Assembly (NCBI GenBank): GCA_905181815.1
Contig: CAJIZA010000001.1
Span: forward strand, 558,001-622,000
DNA from: an uncultured Planktomarina sp.
GTDB taxonomy: Bacteria; Pseudomonadota; Alphaproteobacteria; Rhodobacterales; Rhodobacteraceae
DNA: 64,000 nucleotides
Direction: 5' to 3'
Positions within the stretch are counted from its first letter, which is position 1; every line of letters begins with the position of its first letter. Shown here piece by piece: positions 18,959-28,233 of this stretch. The position numbers and the translations under genes are program-made. Under the pieces are notes generated by a model. That model worked only from the letters and a program-made list of their open reading frames with translations. It was not told the origin of the DNA and did no database searches.

Positions 18959-20266
18959 ATGGCACTTGAAATTTTTATGCCGGCCCTTTCGCCAACGATG
19001 GAAGAGGGCACCCTGGCCAAATGGTTGGTTGCTGAAGGTGATCGAGTTCAATCTGGCGATCTTTTGGCTGAGATTGAAACCGACAAAGCCACAATGGAGT
19101 TTGAGGCCGTTGATGAAGGCGTAATTGGCAAGCTCTTGGTGGCCGAAGGCACAGCGAATGTGAAGGTCAATTCAGCCATTGCCATCTTGCTCGAAGAGGG
19201 TGATGCGGCGGATGCGACCGCCTCCCCTGCTCAAAGCACCGCTGCAGCTGCCCCTCTGGCCGTAGAAGCCAGTACAGCAAATGCCCCAGCCCCCACTGCG
19301 GCACCAAGTGCGGCGCCCGCAGCCGCGAAATCAAACGACGGCACGCGCATTTTTGCCTCGCCTCTGGCCCGTCGTATTGCAGCAGATCAAGGGTTAGATC
19401 TGGCCAAGATCACCGGATCCGGTCCCAAAGGGCGTATTATCAAAGCCGATGTGAGTGGCGCCCCAGCTACAGTCTCCGTTTTCGCCGCAGCGACGATGGC
19501 CCCAGCACCTGTGGCATCAGCCACAGCGCCCAGCTCCGTAAGCGCCACCAGCGTGGAAGCGCTTTATCAGGGGCGCAGCTATAAAACGTTGTCTTTGGAC
19601 GGGATGCGCAGGGTGATTGCCGACCGGTTGTCCGAAGCCAAGCAAACCATACCGCATTTCTATCTGCGCCGCGACATTCAGCTCGACACTTTGCTCAAGC
19701 TGCGCAGTGAGGTGAACGCGGGTCTAGAAGCCAGAGGTGTGAGGCTCTCAGTGAATGACTTTATCATTAAGGCCTGCGCCATGGCGTTGCAAAGCGTACC
19801 GGCCGCCAATGCGGTTTGGGCCGGCGACCGCGTTTTGCAGATGGAGGCTTCCGATATCTCTGTCGCTGTCGCCATTGAGGGTGGATTGTTCACTCCGGTC
19901 CTGCTGGACGCCGACAGCAAATCTTTGTCAAAATTAGCCGTTGAGATGAAAGATCTCGCCGCCCGTGCCCGCAGCCGCAAATTGGCACCCCATGAATATC
20001 AAGGCGGCAGCTTCTCAATCTCGAATCTCGGCATGATGGGCATTGATAACTTTGATGCGGTGATTAACCCGCCGCAAGGGGCCATTCTCGCGGTCGGAGC
20101 TGGCAAGAAACGCCCCGTTGTGGGCGCGGATGGCACGCTAAGCGTAGAGACTATAATGTCCGTCACCATGTCCGTGGATCATCGGGTGATTGACGGGGCT
20201 TTGGGCGCCGAATTGCTTAATGCGATTATTAACAATCTTGAACATCCCCTGTCCATGCTGGTATGA
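18959..20266 (+). CDS. pdhC: Dihydrolipoamide acetyltransferase, E2 of pyruvate dehydrogenase
   Basis: Core of the pyruvate dehydrogenase complex; transfers the acetyl group from lipoamide to CoA. The 435-residue protein has one lipoyl domain (1-80, Lys43 in ETDKATMEF), an Ala/Pro-rich linker, a peripheral subunit-binding domain (about 125-165, [15 protein letters not shown]), a second linker and the catalytic domain (from about 200) ending with the active-site DHRVIDG. It starts 10 bases after pdhB, with AAGGAG upstream. No E3 gene follows; the next gene converges. Confidence 0.96.
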   Translation: MALEIFMPALSPTMEEGTLAKWLVAEGDRVQSGDLLAEIETDKATMEFEAVDEGVIGKLLVAEGTANVKVNSAIAILLEEGDAADATASPAQSTAAAAPLAVEASTANAPAPTAAPSAAPAAAKSNDGTRIFASPLARRIAADQGLDLAKITGSGPKGRIIKADVSGAPATVSVFAAATMAPAPVASATAPSSVSATSVEALYQGRSYKTLSLDGMRRVIADRLSEAKQTIPHFYLRRDIQLDTLLKLRSEVNAGLEARGVRLSVNDFIIKACAMALQSVPAANAVWAGDRVLQMEASDISVAVAIEGGLFTPVLLDADSKSLSKLAVEMKDLAARARSRKLAPHEYQGGSFSISNLGMMGIDNFDAVINPPQGAILAVGAGKKRPVVGADGTLSVETIMSVTMSVDHRVIDGALGAELLNAIINNLEHPLSMLV

Positions 20267-20348
20267 GGATCCTTTAATATTTAGAAAAGCTAGCTCAGCC
20301 AATGCTACAACCAAATTTTTTGTGCGTGATCTGGTGAGTATCTACCGT

Positions 20349-21146
20349 TCACCCTAAGAGTTGGTCCATCGAAACCGAAGGCTGTTCACAGCCAGCTTCT
20401 CCGACGATCTTGGCAGGGACCCCGGCAACGGTTTTACAGGGCGGCACCTCATGGAGAACCACGGACCCAGCTGCAATGCGGCTGCAATGGCCAACTTTGA
20501 TATTGCCCAGCACCTTGGCGCCGGCCCCAATCAAAACACCATTGCCGATCTTTGGGTGGCGCTCATCATCTTGTTTGCCCGTCCCCCCCAAAGTCACCGA
20601 ATGCAGCATCGAGACATTGTCTCCCACCACAGCCGTCTCACCAATCACGATAGAATGCGCATGATCAATCATCAGCCCACGTCCGATAACGGCTGCTGGA
20701 TGAATATCAATGCCAAAGACTTCAGAAATTTGGGATTGGAAAAAATAGGCCAGATCTTTGCGTCCATCGCGCCAGAGGGCATGGCCCACGCGATGGGCTT
20801 GAATGGCTTGGAAACCTTTGAAGAATAACAAAGGTTGAGTGAGATTATGGCAAGCTGGATCTCGCTCATACACCGCCATGAGATCCGCGCGCGAATAGGC
20901 ACTTAGCTCCTCCGATTGAATGGTATGATCGGCAATTTCGCGCAGCATTTGCTCTGGCATTTCTGCTGAGGCCAGCTTTAACGCAATACGGTACGACAGG
21001 GCTTGCTCAAAGCTGCTATGATGCAGAATGCTCGAATGGATCATAGCACCCAAAAGAGGCTCTTTCTCCAATGCGCTTTGGGCTTGCTGCACCATTTTAT
21101 CCCAAACCGGGTCTATGGTCTTCAATTGCGCTGCTGTCTGTGTCAT
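20349..21146 (-). CDS. cysE: Serine O-acetyltransferase
   Basis: Acetylates serine with acetyl-CoA to O-acetylserine, the first step of cysteine synthesis. The 265-residue protein has the N-terminal helical domain (DPVWDKMVQQAQ; EPLLGAMIHSSIL) and a left-handed beta-helix of hexapeptide repeats, with DIHPAAVIGRGLMIDHAHSI holding catalytic residues. I chose the ATG at 21146 because GGAGG lies 7 bases upstream; the earlier in-frame TTG lies inside that site. Upstream, instead of a normal neighbour, there is the wreck of a phage/GTA portal gene. Confidence 0.95.
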   Translation of the reverse strand: MTQTAAQLKTIDPVWDKMVQQAQSALEKEPLLGAMIHSSILHHSSFEQALSYRIALKLASAEMPEQMLREIADHTIQSEELSAYSRADLMAVYERDPACHNLTQPLLFFKGFQAIQAHRVGHALWRDGRKDLAYFFQSQISEVFGIDIHPAAVIGRGLMIDHAHSIVIGETAVVGDNVSMLHSVTLGGTGKQDDERHPKIGNGVLIGAGAKVLGNIKVGHCSRIAAGSVVLHEVPPCKTVAGVPAKIVGEAGCEQPSVSMDQLLG

Positions 21147-21180
21147 GATCCAATCCTCCAACTGAAGAAATCTTTTCCTT

Positions 21181-21208
21181 TACATAAGCGGATTATCAAA
21201 CTTATCAA
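21181..21208 (-). promoter_or_regulatory. Candidate sigma-70 promoter of cysE
   Basis: On the minus strand TTGATA (21208-21203) and TATGTA (21186-21181) are 16 bases apart, 35 bases upstream of the cysE start. This is a fair match to a vegetative promoter in an AT-rich gap. It rests on visual consensus matching only. Confidence 0.35.
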
Positions 21209-21375
21209 CCTATGCGTAGGCTATGTTTCACCTGGCAGACGCCGCCCGCCCAACGCAACATTCTTGAAACGTTAAATAGTGAAACGAAGTTTCGAAACAG
21301 GCCAGGGCCAAAACTTTCAGAGAGCTGCGCCACTTGCAGCTCAAGCAGGCCAGGCGCACCATCAAGCGCCTGCAT
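21205..21375 (-). CDS. Unidentified 56-codon open frame at the deletion junction
   Basis: The frame starts MQALDGAPGLLELQVAQLSE and ends VKHSLRIG, 56 residues. It begins right where the portal remnant loses its similarity (about 21378) and runs to the cysE promoter. I do not recognise it. It could be the 3' end of a gene that lay between the lost GTA cluster and cysE, now fused to the portal stub, or an open frame without function. No ribosome site is evident. Confidence 0.25.
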   Translation of the reverse strand: MQALDGAPGLLELQVAQLSESFGPGLFRNFVSLFNVSRMLRWAGGVCQVKHSLRIG

Positions 21376-21377
21376 CC

Positions 21378-21745
21378 AATCTCTCGGGCGGCCGCCTCTT
21401 TGCTTTTTTGAAATTCCATATCTGAGGGGGAGAAACCCATTGGATTCCGGTCCCCCCCTTCTAGCAGCATGGGCCGCCCAGCATTATGCGCGCCCTGGTG
21501 ATGGGTTTCCATCTCATGGATCAAGCGGTCGTATTGCTCCACTGACATTTGCACTTGACCATCGACACCACCGTAGACAATCGCTCCCTAGGGCGGCGCG
21601 GCATTGTCCAGCAGCGCTTTTGACCAGCTGGAGGCAGAATTATGCACATCAATCGCAGAGACCGCCACTTGGGTTGGAGCCAGGCCATAGTGATCGTCGA
21701 GGGGATAAAAGCTCCTCATATGGCAAATGGGCGCCACATCGCGGC
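21378..21745 (-). pseudogene. Remnant of an HK97-type (gene-transfer-agent) portal protein
   Basis: On the minus strand the frame reads a middle segment of the GTA/HK97 portal: SFYPLDDHYGLAPTQVA, IDVHNSASSWSKALLDNAA, a TAG at 21590-21588 where the family has Ser, GAIVYGGVDGQ, ETHHQGAHNAGRPMLLEGG, then PMGFSPSDMEFQKSKEAAAR. After EGG the family LDWK is reduced, with one codon missing and a changed residue. Similarity stops at about 21378, in the middle of the gene, and both ends are absent. No capsid, protease or tail gene is present. It lies between mltG and cysE. Confidence 0.85.
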
Positions 21746-21832
21746 ATCCGTGCTTTAACGTGGTATGCGCGGAGCTTGGTGCAAAGGTGTAAAACTTTTG
21801 AAACCTGGGCGGGCGGTCACAATGAAAAAGCC

Positions 21833-22984
21833 TTACGGCTGTCGGGCCGCTTCAATCTTGCGCCATGCCGCAACATTGCTATTATGCTCTTTGAGTGTCA
21901 CCGCAAAGGAATGGCCGCCTGTGCCGTCAGCCACAAAAAATATAAAGTCCGTCGTCGCGGGTTTCAGCGCCGCTTGCAAGCTGGCCAAGCCCGGGTTGGC
22001 AATAGGTGTTGGGGGCAGACCACGGTTTACATAAGTGTTCCACGGGGTGTCTTTGCGCAGTTCACTTTTGCGCAGACCCCGCCCCAAAGGTCCCTTGCCC
22101 AGAGTCACCCCATAGATAACAGTGGGATCAGTTTGCAGCGGCATGCCCTTTTTCAATCGATTGGCAAAAACCGAGGCCACTGTGAAACGCTCATCTGCCA
22201 CACCGGTCTCTTTTTCAATGATGGAGGCAAGGATCAGTAGCTCTTCCATTGTCTCAACTGGGGTGATGTCACTGCGCTGCGCCCAAACCTCAGCAAGGCG
22301 GTGCTCTTGCGCTTGCAGCATCCGCTCAAGCAGTTTTTGGCGCAGATCACCTGCTTTGATTTCGTAACTGTCCGGGGCCAACAATCCCTCTGCTGGGATT
22401 TGTGCAACATCACCGGTCAAAATATCGATGGTTTTGAGGGCTTCAACAAGCTGCCAACTCGTCGTGCCCTCTGCGATTGCCAGCCGAATGCGCGTATCGC
22501 CTTGCCCAATCACCCGGCGATATGCTTCCGGTGCTAACTCCTCTGCGGGAGTAAAACGCGCAACTTCCGCATAGCTGTTGGAAACCGGATCTAATTCACG
22601 CACCAAAACCGTGCTGCGCGTGACCCCCACGCGATAAACCACCTCAGTGCCACAGGTATTGCGGCCGCTGGTGGTGATTTGATCAGCAATTTCCGCCATA
22701 GAGGCACCCGCAGGGATCAAGAAACTACCGGCTTTGAGGCGCGCGGACTTATCAGTGTAATCGGCGCCAATATTAAACAATTCTTTGCTTCTAACCGCGC
22801 CCTTATCCCTCAGATTAACCGCAACTTTCGGCGTAGAGCTGCCGGGCTCTACCTTGAGACAAATCGCCTCTGTCAAGGGACCGGGTTTGTAATACTGCGC
22901 TTTGAGAAGCGTCATCACCCCACCAATCAGAAAGAGAACGACAACAATCAAAGTCATTGCATTGGACGCAATGTTTCGCCACAT
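21833..22984 (-). CDS. mltG: Endolytic murein transglycosylase MltG
   Basis: Inner-membrane lytic transglycosylase thought to end nascent glycan strands. The 383-residue product has one N-terminal membrane segment (MTLIVVVLFLIGGVMTLL), an extracytoplasmic LysM-like region, and the YceG domain with ILASIIEKETG carrying the catalytic Glu, then NTYVNRGLPPTPIANPG. I chose the ATG at 22984, one base after the fabF stop; an upstream in-frame start would overlap fabF by 50 bases. It forms the end of the fabD-fabG-acpP-fabF-mltG series. Confidence 0.93.
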   Translation of the reverse strand: MWRNIASNAMTLIVVVLFLIGGVMTLLKAQYYKPGPLTEAICLKVEPGSSTPKVAVNLRDKGAVRSKELFNIGADYTDKSARLKAGSFLIPAGASMAEIADQITTSGRNTCGTEVVYRVGVTRSTVLVRELDPVSNSYAEVARFTPAEELAPEAYRRVIGQGDTRIRLAIAEGTTSWQLVEALKTIDILTGDVAQIPAEGLLAPDSYEIKAGDLRQKLLERMLQAQEHRLAEVWAQRSDITPVETMEELLILASIIEKETGVADERFTVASVFANRLKKGMPLQTDPTVIYGVTLGKGPLGRGLRKSELRKDTPWNTYVNRGLPPTPIANPGLASLQAALKPATTDFIFFVADGTGGHSFAVTLKEHNSNVAAWRKIEAARQP

Positions 22985-22985
22985 A

Positions 22986-24245
22986 TTATGAAAATTTCCC
23001 AAAAACGACGCTGGCATTCGTGCCGCCAAAGCCAAAGGAATTGGACAGGGCTACATTGATCTGGCGCTCCACCTTAGCATTTGGAGCCAGATCAATTGGT
23101 GTGTCTACCGCGGGATTGTCCAGATTGATAGTCGGCGGTGCGACTTGATCACGAATGGCCAGAATGCTAAAAATAGCCTCAATCGCTCCGGCCGCGCCCA
23201 ATAAATGCCCAGTTGAGGATTTGGTGGATGACATGGTCACAGCAGAGGCCGCATCGCCTAATAGACGCTCCACCGCGCTCAGCTCAATCGTGTCGGCCAT
23301 CGTTGAAGTACCATGAGCGTTGATGTAATCAATCGTGGAGGGCTCGAGACCCGCATTTTTAAGTGCCGCCCGCATAGACCGCTCGCCGCCCTCACCAGTT
23401 TCGGATGGGGCGGTGATATGATAGGCATCGCCAGACATGCCATAGCCCAAAACCTCAGCGTAAATTTTCGCTCCGCGCGCTTTGGCATGCTCCAGCTCTT
23501 CGAGGACAACAACACCGGCCCCCTCTCCCATCACAAAGCCATCTCTGTCAGTATCATAGGGGCGGCTGGCCTTCGTTGGGTCAGCTTCTGACTTGGTCGA
23601 CAGAGCTTTGCAGGCATTAAATCCAGCAATGCCAATCTCACAGATTGAGCTTTCAGCGCCCCCGGCCATCATAACATCAGCGTCTCCAAACATGATCAAA
23701 CGGCTAGCATCTCCAATGGCATGCGCTCCGGTCGAGCAGGCTGTTACAACCGCATGGTTCGGACCCTTAAAGCCATATTTGATACTCACCTGCCCCGAGA
23801 CCAAATTGATCAAGGCGCCTGGAATAAAGAATGGCGAGACCCGCCGTGGACCTTTCTTTTCGATCAACAAGGCCGTTTCGGCAATGGTTTGCAACCCACC
23901 TATACCTGACCCGATCATCACACCGGTACGCTCGCGATCCACATCTGCCTCAGGCATCCATCCACTGTCCTGCACAGCTTGCTGAGCGGCGGCCATTCCG
24001 AAGAGGATGAAATCGTCAATTTTGCGCTGCTCTTTGGGCTCTAAATAGGCATCGCCATTAAAGGTGCCATTCTTGCCATCGCCCAGCGGCACTTCGCAGG
24101 CGTATTTTGTAATCACATTGGTGGTGTCGAATTTCTCAATCATTCCTGCACCGGATTTTCCTGCGAGTAAACGCTCCCAAGTTGCCTCAACCCCATCCGC
24201 CAAAGGGGATACCATTCCAAGCCCAGTTACCACGACACGACGCAT
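22986..24245 (-). CDS. fabF: 3-oxoacyl-ACP synthase II
   Basis: Elongating condensing enzyme of type II fatty acid synthesis, 419 residues. The catalytic triad is visible as Cys170 in TACSTGAH, His in NAHGTST and His in SSTGHLLGAAG. I chose the ATG at 24245 (MRRVVVTGLG) because GGAG lies 6 bases upstream; the earlier TTG overlaps that site. It is downstream of acpP, its carrier, and translationally close to mltG. Confidence 0.97.
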   Translation of the reverse strand: MRRVVVTGLGMVSPLADGVEATWERLLAGKSGAGMIEKFDTTNVITKYACEVPLGDGKNGTFNGDAYLEPKEQRKIDDFILFGMAAAQQAVQDSGWMPEADVDRERTGVMIGSGIGGLQTIAETALLIEKKGPRRVSPFFIPGALINLVSGQVSIKYGFKGPNHAVVTACSTGAHAIGDASRLIMFGDADVMMAGGAESSICEIGIAGFNACKALSTKSEADPTKASRPYDTDRDGFVMGEGAGVVVLEELEHAKARGAKIYAEVLGYGMSGDAYHITAPSETGEGGERSMRAALKNAGLEPSTIDYINAHGTSTMADTIELSAVERLLGDAASAVTMSSTKSSTGHLLGAAGAIEAIFSILAIRDQVAPPTINLDNPAVDTPIDLAPNAKVERQINVALSNSFGFGGTNASVVFGKFS

Positions 24246-24331
24246 CTTGATCTCCAATTTTGATCTCTAGTCAATTATGATATAAACTAATCGGTAGGTC
24301 AGCCCCCAATTTTGCAATAATTACCGGGGGT

Positions 24332-24363
24332 ATAAACGAAAACGGCATCCAAAGAGGATGCCG
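24332..24363 (-). terminator. Hairpin between acpP and fabF
   Basis: CGGCATCC and GGATGCCG (24343-24350 and 24356-24363) form a perfect 8-base stem with a 5-base loop. On the minus strand it is followed by TTTTCGTTTATA. It lies 24 bases after acpP and may reduce read-through, leaving acpP more highly expressed than fabF. Confidence 0.6.
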
Positions 24364-24387
24364 CAATCGAAATTCACGGTACTGAAA

Positions 24388-24621
24388 TTAAACGGCTTCA
24401 GAGATATGTTTTACAGCGTCGCCAAATGTTTGGATTGTTTCAGCTGCATCATCGGGTATTTCAATTCCGAACTCTTCTTCGAAAGCCATAACCAGTTCCA
24501 CTGTGTCTAGGCTGTCTGCGCCAAGGTCATCGATGAAAGATGCATTCTCTACAACTTTATCTTCCTCAACACCCAGGTGCTCAACAACAATTTTCTTCAC
24601 GCGGTCAGCTACATCGCTCAT
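24388..24621 (-). CDS. acpP: Acyl carrier protein
   Basis: Carrier of growing acyl chains; 77 residues, acidic, as usual. The phosphopantetheine attachment serine is Ser37 in [11 protein letters not shown]. It is flanked by fabG (upstream, 219 bases away) and fabF (downstream), the standard fab order. The wide upstream gap and the hairpin after the gene suggest its own promoter and a mostly separate short transcript. Confidence 0.98.
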   Translation of the reverse strand: MSDVADRVKKIVVEHLGVEEDKVVENASFIDDLGADSLDTVELVMAFEEEFGIEIPDDAAETIQTFGDAVKHISEAV

Positions 24622-24840
24622 ATCTCAGGTCCTTATTCGTTCCGGGGCTTGCGCCCGTGGTTCTCCGCACAACTTGCGGTCTTGATGTGCTTCGACATCG
24701 AAGCGGTAGATCCCCGTTTTGCCACAGGAAGCCGATGTGTGCACGAAACGGTGCAAATCACGTCGTTGCGCCGCCTATAGCACAGGATGGCCGGGGGGCA
24801 AATGTTTTGTCACCTGCAATTTCAAATAGGCAAAAAACCC

Positions 24841-25578
24841 CTAAAGCATGGCCATGCCGCCGTTGACATGCAAAGTGGCCCCCGTCGTGTAGCCCGCTTC
24901 AACACTTGCCAGATAGAGGGCAGCGGCTGCAATTTCACCCGAGGTGCCCATACGCCCAACCGGCACTTGGGTTAAAATTCCCGCTTTTTGATCTTCTTTC
25001 AATTTATCTGTCATCGCGGTGGTGATGAAACCAGGCGCAATGCAATTGACAGTGATGCCCCGCGTGGCCACTTCATAGGCCAATGATTTCGACATGGCCA
25101 CAACACCCGCTTTAGAGGCGGCATAATTGGCCTGCCCTGGATTGCCAGTCGCGCCAACGATTGAAGAAACATTGATGATCCGGCCCCAGCGGGCTTTCAT
25201 CATGCCGCGCATCACGCCTTTGCACAGGCGCATCGTGCTGATCAGATTAATATCCAGAACCGATGTCCATTCGTCATCTGACATGCGCATGAAGAGGTTG
25301 TCGCGGGTAACACCAGCGTTATTAACCAAAATATCTACGCTCCCCATGGCGTCAGCCGCCTGTTTGGGCAGAGCAATCACAGCTTCAGAATCCGAAAGGT
25401 TGCACGGTAAGACGTGTACTCGAGATCCTAGCTCATCTGCCAAAGCCTGTAGCGGTTCTACGCGGGTCCCCGAAAGGGCTACGGTCACCCCGGCCGCATG
25501 CAGCGCCTTGGCTATTTCCCCGCCAATGCCACCAGAGGCCCCAGTGATCAAAGCTTTTTTTTCATCCAAACGAAACAT
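24841..25578 (-). CDS. fabG: 3-oxoacyl-ACP reductase
   Basis: NADPH-dependent short-chain dehydrogenase reducing 3-oxoacyl-ACP; 245 residues. Visible motifs are the cofactor loop TGASGGIGGEIA, NNAGVTRDNL, the catalytic Ser in NVSSIVG, Tyr and Lys in YAASKAG, and the C-terminal TTGATLHVNGGMAML. It follows fabD by 57 bases, in the normal cluster order. Confidence 0.97.
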   Translation of the reverse strand: MFRLDEKKALITGASGGIGGEIAKALHAAGVTVALSGTRVEPLQALADELGSRVHVLPCNLSDSEAVIALPKQAADAMGSVDILVNNAGVTRDNLFMRMSDDEWTSVLDINLISTMRLCKGVMRGMMKARWGRIINVSSIVGATGNPGQANYAASKAGVVAMSKSLAYEVATRGITVNCIAPGFITTAMTDKLKEDQKAGILTQVPVGRMGTSGEIAAAALYLASVEAGYTTGATLHVNGGMAML

Positions 25579-25635
25579 GTGATTCTCCTAAATTCGTCTT
25601 TATTTCCAACCGGCCCACAGACCAAAATGTGATCC

Positions 25636-26574
25636 TTAGGCACCTGCGGCGTCTTGCAGCTTGGCGATATCCTCGGGGCTGCTAATGGCTTGACAGGCAA
25701 TAGCCCGGTCAATGCGACGGATCATACCGGACAAAGCTTTGCCCGCGCCAACTTCCCAAATTTCATTAACACCCTCTGCGGCCAAATAGGACACAGATTC
25801 ACGCCAGCGAACCGCGCCTGTGACCTGCTCCACCAAGAGCGAACGGATCAGCTCCGAGTCAGAAAAGGCGCTGGCGCGCACATTGGCCACCACAGGAAGC
25901 GATGGCGTGCTGATCTCCACCTCTGCCAAGGCCTGCGCCATGCGTTCCGCGGCTGGCTGCATCAACGCGCAGTGGAACGGCGCGCTCACAGGCAAAAGCA
26001 CAGCGCGTTTCGCACCAGCCTCCTTGGCCAGATCCAATGCCCGCTCAACCGCCGCTTTATGACCTGAGACCACAACTTGTCCCGGATCATTGTCATTGGC
26101 CGCCTGACACACCTCGCCCTGCGCTGCAGCTTCCGCAACGGCAATAACCGCGGCGAAATCCAAACCCAGGATCGCCGCCATAGCCCCGACACCGACAGGT
26201 ACAGCCTCCTGCATGGCGGTGCCACGAATGCGCAGCAAAAGAGCCGTATCGGTAATGGTCATCGCCCCTGCCGCCGCCAGAGCGGAATACTCGCCCAAGG
26301 AATGCCCCGCCACAAAAGACGCCGTTTCAAGTGCCAGCCCTTCCATCTCCAGAGCCCGCAAAGCAGCCAAAGACATCGCCATCAAAGCGGGCTGCGCATT
26401 GGCTGTGAGGGTCAATGTTTCAATATCCCCATTCCAAATCAACCCAGATAGGTCCTGCCCCAATGCGTCATCGACTTCCTCAAACACAGCTTTCGCCGCC
26501 GGGTAGCTGGCCGCAAGATCTTGGCCCATGCCGATGGTCTGAGCCCCTTGGCCTGGAAAAACAAATGCTCGCAT
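25636..26574 (-). CDS. fabD: Malonyl-CoA:ACP transacylase
   Basis: Loads malonyl groups from CoA to ACP. The 312-residue protein opens with FVFPGQGAQTIGMG and carries the nucleophile Ser in GHSLGEYSAL and the catalytic His in SAPFHCALM. It is the first gene of the minus-strand fab cluster. Upstream, 287 bases separate it from rpsF, which is read the other way, so that gap must hold both promoters. Confidence 0.97.
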   Translation of the reverse strand: MRAFVFPGQGAQTIGMGQDLAASYPAAKAVFEEVDDALGQDLSGLIWNGDIETLTLTANAQPALMAMSLAALRALEMEGLALETASFVAGHSLGEYSALAAAGAMTITDTALLLRIRGTAMQEAVPVGVGAMAAILGLDFAAVIAVAEAAAQGEVCQAANDNDPGQVVVSGHKAAVERALDLAKEAGAKRAVLLPVSAPFHCALMQPAAERMAQALAEVEISTPSLPVVANVRASAFSDSELIRSLLVEQVTGAVRWRESVSYLAAEGVNEIWEVGAGKALSGMIRRIDRAIACQAISSPEDIAKLQDAAGA

Positions 26575-26861
26575 TTTGGTCCTCTTTTTAAACTTTGGTT
26601 TTTTCTGGCATATCCCCTGTCACGCCGCACCGCAACGGTTTACAATACCTGAGCGGCGACTGGTCCGTGCGGGGGGGAGCGGCGCGACTACACAGAAAAT
26701 GCACCCTGAATGCAATCACAGGCGCCATAAACCTTGCACCTTTCCCCCAGCTGTGGCAAAGGCAGCTATCCGCAGACAAACCTTCTCCCGTGCGGCCTCT
26801 CGTGATCAGACTGCGGTCTCAACTCTGATCTTTGAAGCGCACCTAAAAAACAGGAAAGCAC
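26575..26861. other. Divergent promoter region, fabD and rpsF
   Basis: This 287-base region lies between two divergent essential operons. I see no convincing coding frame, no RNA gene and no clear repeat. It should contain the fabD promoter (minus) and the ribosomal operon promoter (plus); neither could be picked out with confidence. Confidence 0.4.
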
Positions 26862-27227
26862 ATGTCATTTTATGAGCATGTCTTCATTATGCGTCAGGAC
26901 CTGTCAAACACACAGGCCGAAGCATTGATCGAAGAATTTTCCAATGTCCTGAGCGCAAACGGCGGTTCCGTTGTTGACCAGGAATATTGGGGCGTCAAAA
27001 CTATGGCGTACAAAGTCAATAAAAACCGCAAAGGCCACTATGCCTTTTTGAAGACAGATTCGCCCTCAGCGGCTGTTGCCGAAATGGAACGCCTGATGGC
27101 ATTGCATGAAGATGTCATGCGCACGTTGACCATCCGCGTGAAAGGCCACCAAGAAGGCCCCTCCGTTCAAATGCAAAAACGTGACGACCGCGCCGATCGC
27201 GGTGAACGTCGCGAACGCCGGTCTTAA
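26862..27227 (+). CDS. rpsF: 30S ribosomal protein S6
   Basis: Small-subunit protein that binds 16S rRNA with S18. The 121-residue product starts MSFYEHVFIMRQDL and has the family segments YWGVKTMAYKVNKNRKGHY and MRTLTIRV. The C-terminus is a charged Arg/Asp/Glu tail. It is the first gene of rpsF-rpsR-rplI, with 13-base gaps to the next gene. The start is preceded by CAGGAAA. Confidence 0.98.
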   Translation: MSFYEHVFIMRQDLSNTQAEALIEEFSNVLSANGGSVVDQEYWGVKTMAYKVNKNRKGHYAFLKTDSPSAAVAEMERLMALHEDVMRTLTIRVKGHQEGPSVQMQKRDDRADRGERRERRS

Positions 27228-27240
27228 GGAGCGTTAAGTT

Positions 27241-27468
27241 ATGGGAACAAAGCCATTTTTCCGCCGCCGGAAGGTCTGCCCTTTCTCTGGTGATAATGCC
27301 CCGAAAATCGATTATAAAGACACACGCCTTTTGCAGCGCTACATCTCTGAGCGTGGCAAGATCGTGCCGTCCCGTATCACCGCAGTCTCTGCAAAGAAAC
27401 AACGTGAGCTGGCCCGCGCCATCAAACGTGCTCGTTTCTTGGCCTTGCTGCCCTACGCTGTGAAATAA
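27241..27468 (+). CDS. rpsR: 30S ribosomal protein S18
   Basis: Small-subunit protein, 75 residues, partner of S6 on the platform. Family features are the basic start [29 protein letters not shown] and the end [15 protein letters not shown]. It lies in the conserved rpsF-rpsR-rplI operon, with AAGGAG upstream of the start. Confidence 0.98.
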   Translation: MGTKPFFRRRKVCPFSGDNAPKIDYKDTRLLQRYISERGKIVPSRITAVSAKKQRELARAIKRARFLALLPYAVK

Positions 27469-27480
27469 GGAGCCAAGCAC

Positions 27481-28110
27481 ATGCAAGTTATCCTTATGGA
27501 ACGTGTGGCCAAATTGGGCCAAATGGGCGATGTTGTGAATGTGAAGCAGGGCTTTGCCCGCAACTTCCTGATCCCAACAGGCAAAGCCATGCGCGCGTCA
27601 GCTGCCAATATCGCAGCGTTCGATGCGCAAAAAGCACAGCTCGAAGCGCGAAACCTGGAAACCAAAGTGGAGGCGGAAGCCTTGGCTGCCAAGCTCGACG
27701 GTCAGCAATTCATTGTGATTCGATCAGCCTCTGACGCCGGTTCGCTTTACGGTTCTGTCACCACGCGCGATGCGGCAGAAGCGGCCTCTGAAGCCGGATT
27801 CAGCCTCGACAAAAAGCAGGTTATTTTGATGGCACCCATCAAAGATCTGGGCATCCACGATCTCTCCGTGCGGCTGCACCCTGAAGTTGACGCAAAAATT
27901 GAACTGAACGTAGCCCGTTCTGTTGAAGAAGCGGAACTTCAAGCGGCAGGGAAATCAATCCAAGATCTCGCAGCGGAAGAAGAAGCAGCAGCTGAGTTTG
28001 AAATCCAAGAATTGTTTGACGATATCGGCGCTGCCGGCATGGATGACTTTGGCGATGACGATGCGCCAAAGGCTTCCGCGGACGACGCATCGGATGACGA
28101 AGAGGCCTAA
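27481..28110 (+). CDS. rplI: 50S ribosomal protein L9
   Basis: Large-subunit protein binding 23S rRNA near the L1 stalk. The N-terminal domain is normal ([22 protein letters not shown], then GFARNFLIP), as is the C-terminal globular domain ([18 protein letters not shown]). At 209 residues it is much longer than the 149 of Escherichia coli, because of an acidic Glu/Asp/Ala tail from about residue 150. Such tails occur in alphaproteobacterial L9. It is the last gene of the operon, followed by a strong terminator. Confidence 0.97.
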   Translation: MQVILMERVAKLGQMGDVVNVKQGFARNFLIPTGKAMRASAANIAAFDAQKAQLEARNLETKVEAEALAAKLDGQQFIVIRSASDAGSLYGSVTTRDAAEAASEAGFSLDKKQVILMAPIKDLGIHDLSVRLHPEVDAKIELNVARSVEEAELQAAGKSIQDLAAEEEAAAEFEIQELFDDIGAAGMDDFGDDDAPKASADDASDDEEA

Positions 28111-28135
28111 ACCCTCTCCCCATTCGAGAAATTTA

Positions 28136-28170
28136 AACGCCGCCCTGCTTTCAGGGCGGCGTTTTTGTTT
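28136..28170 (+). terminator. Rho-independent terminator of rpsF-rpsR-rplI
   Basis: A perfect GC-rich stem AACGCCGCCCTG / CAGGGCGGCGTT with a CTTT loop, followed by TTTTTGTTT, starts 26 bases after the rplI stop codon. It is a textbook intrinsic terminator. Confidence 0.9.
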
Positions 28171-28233
28171 GGCACAGCCAGCAAGGACAGCGGATCCCAT
28201 AACTGGCCACAATACGCACAGAGCCCATCCCAT

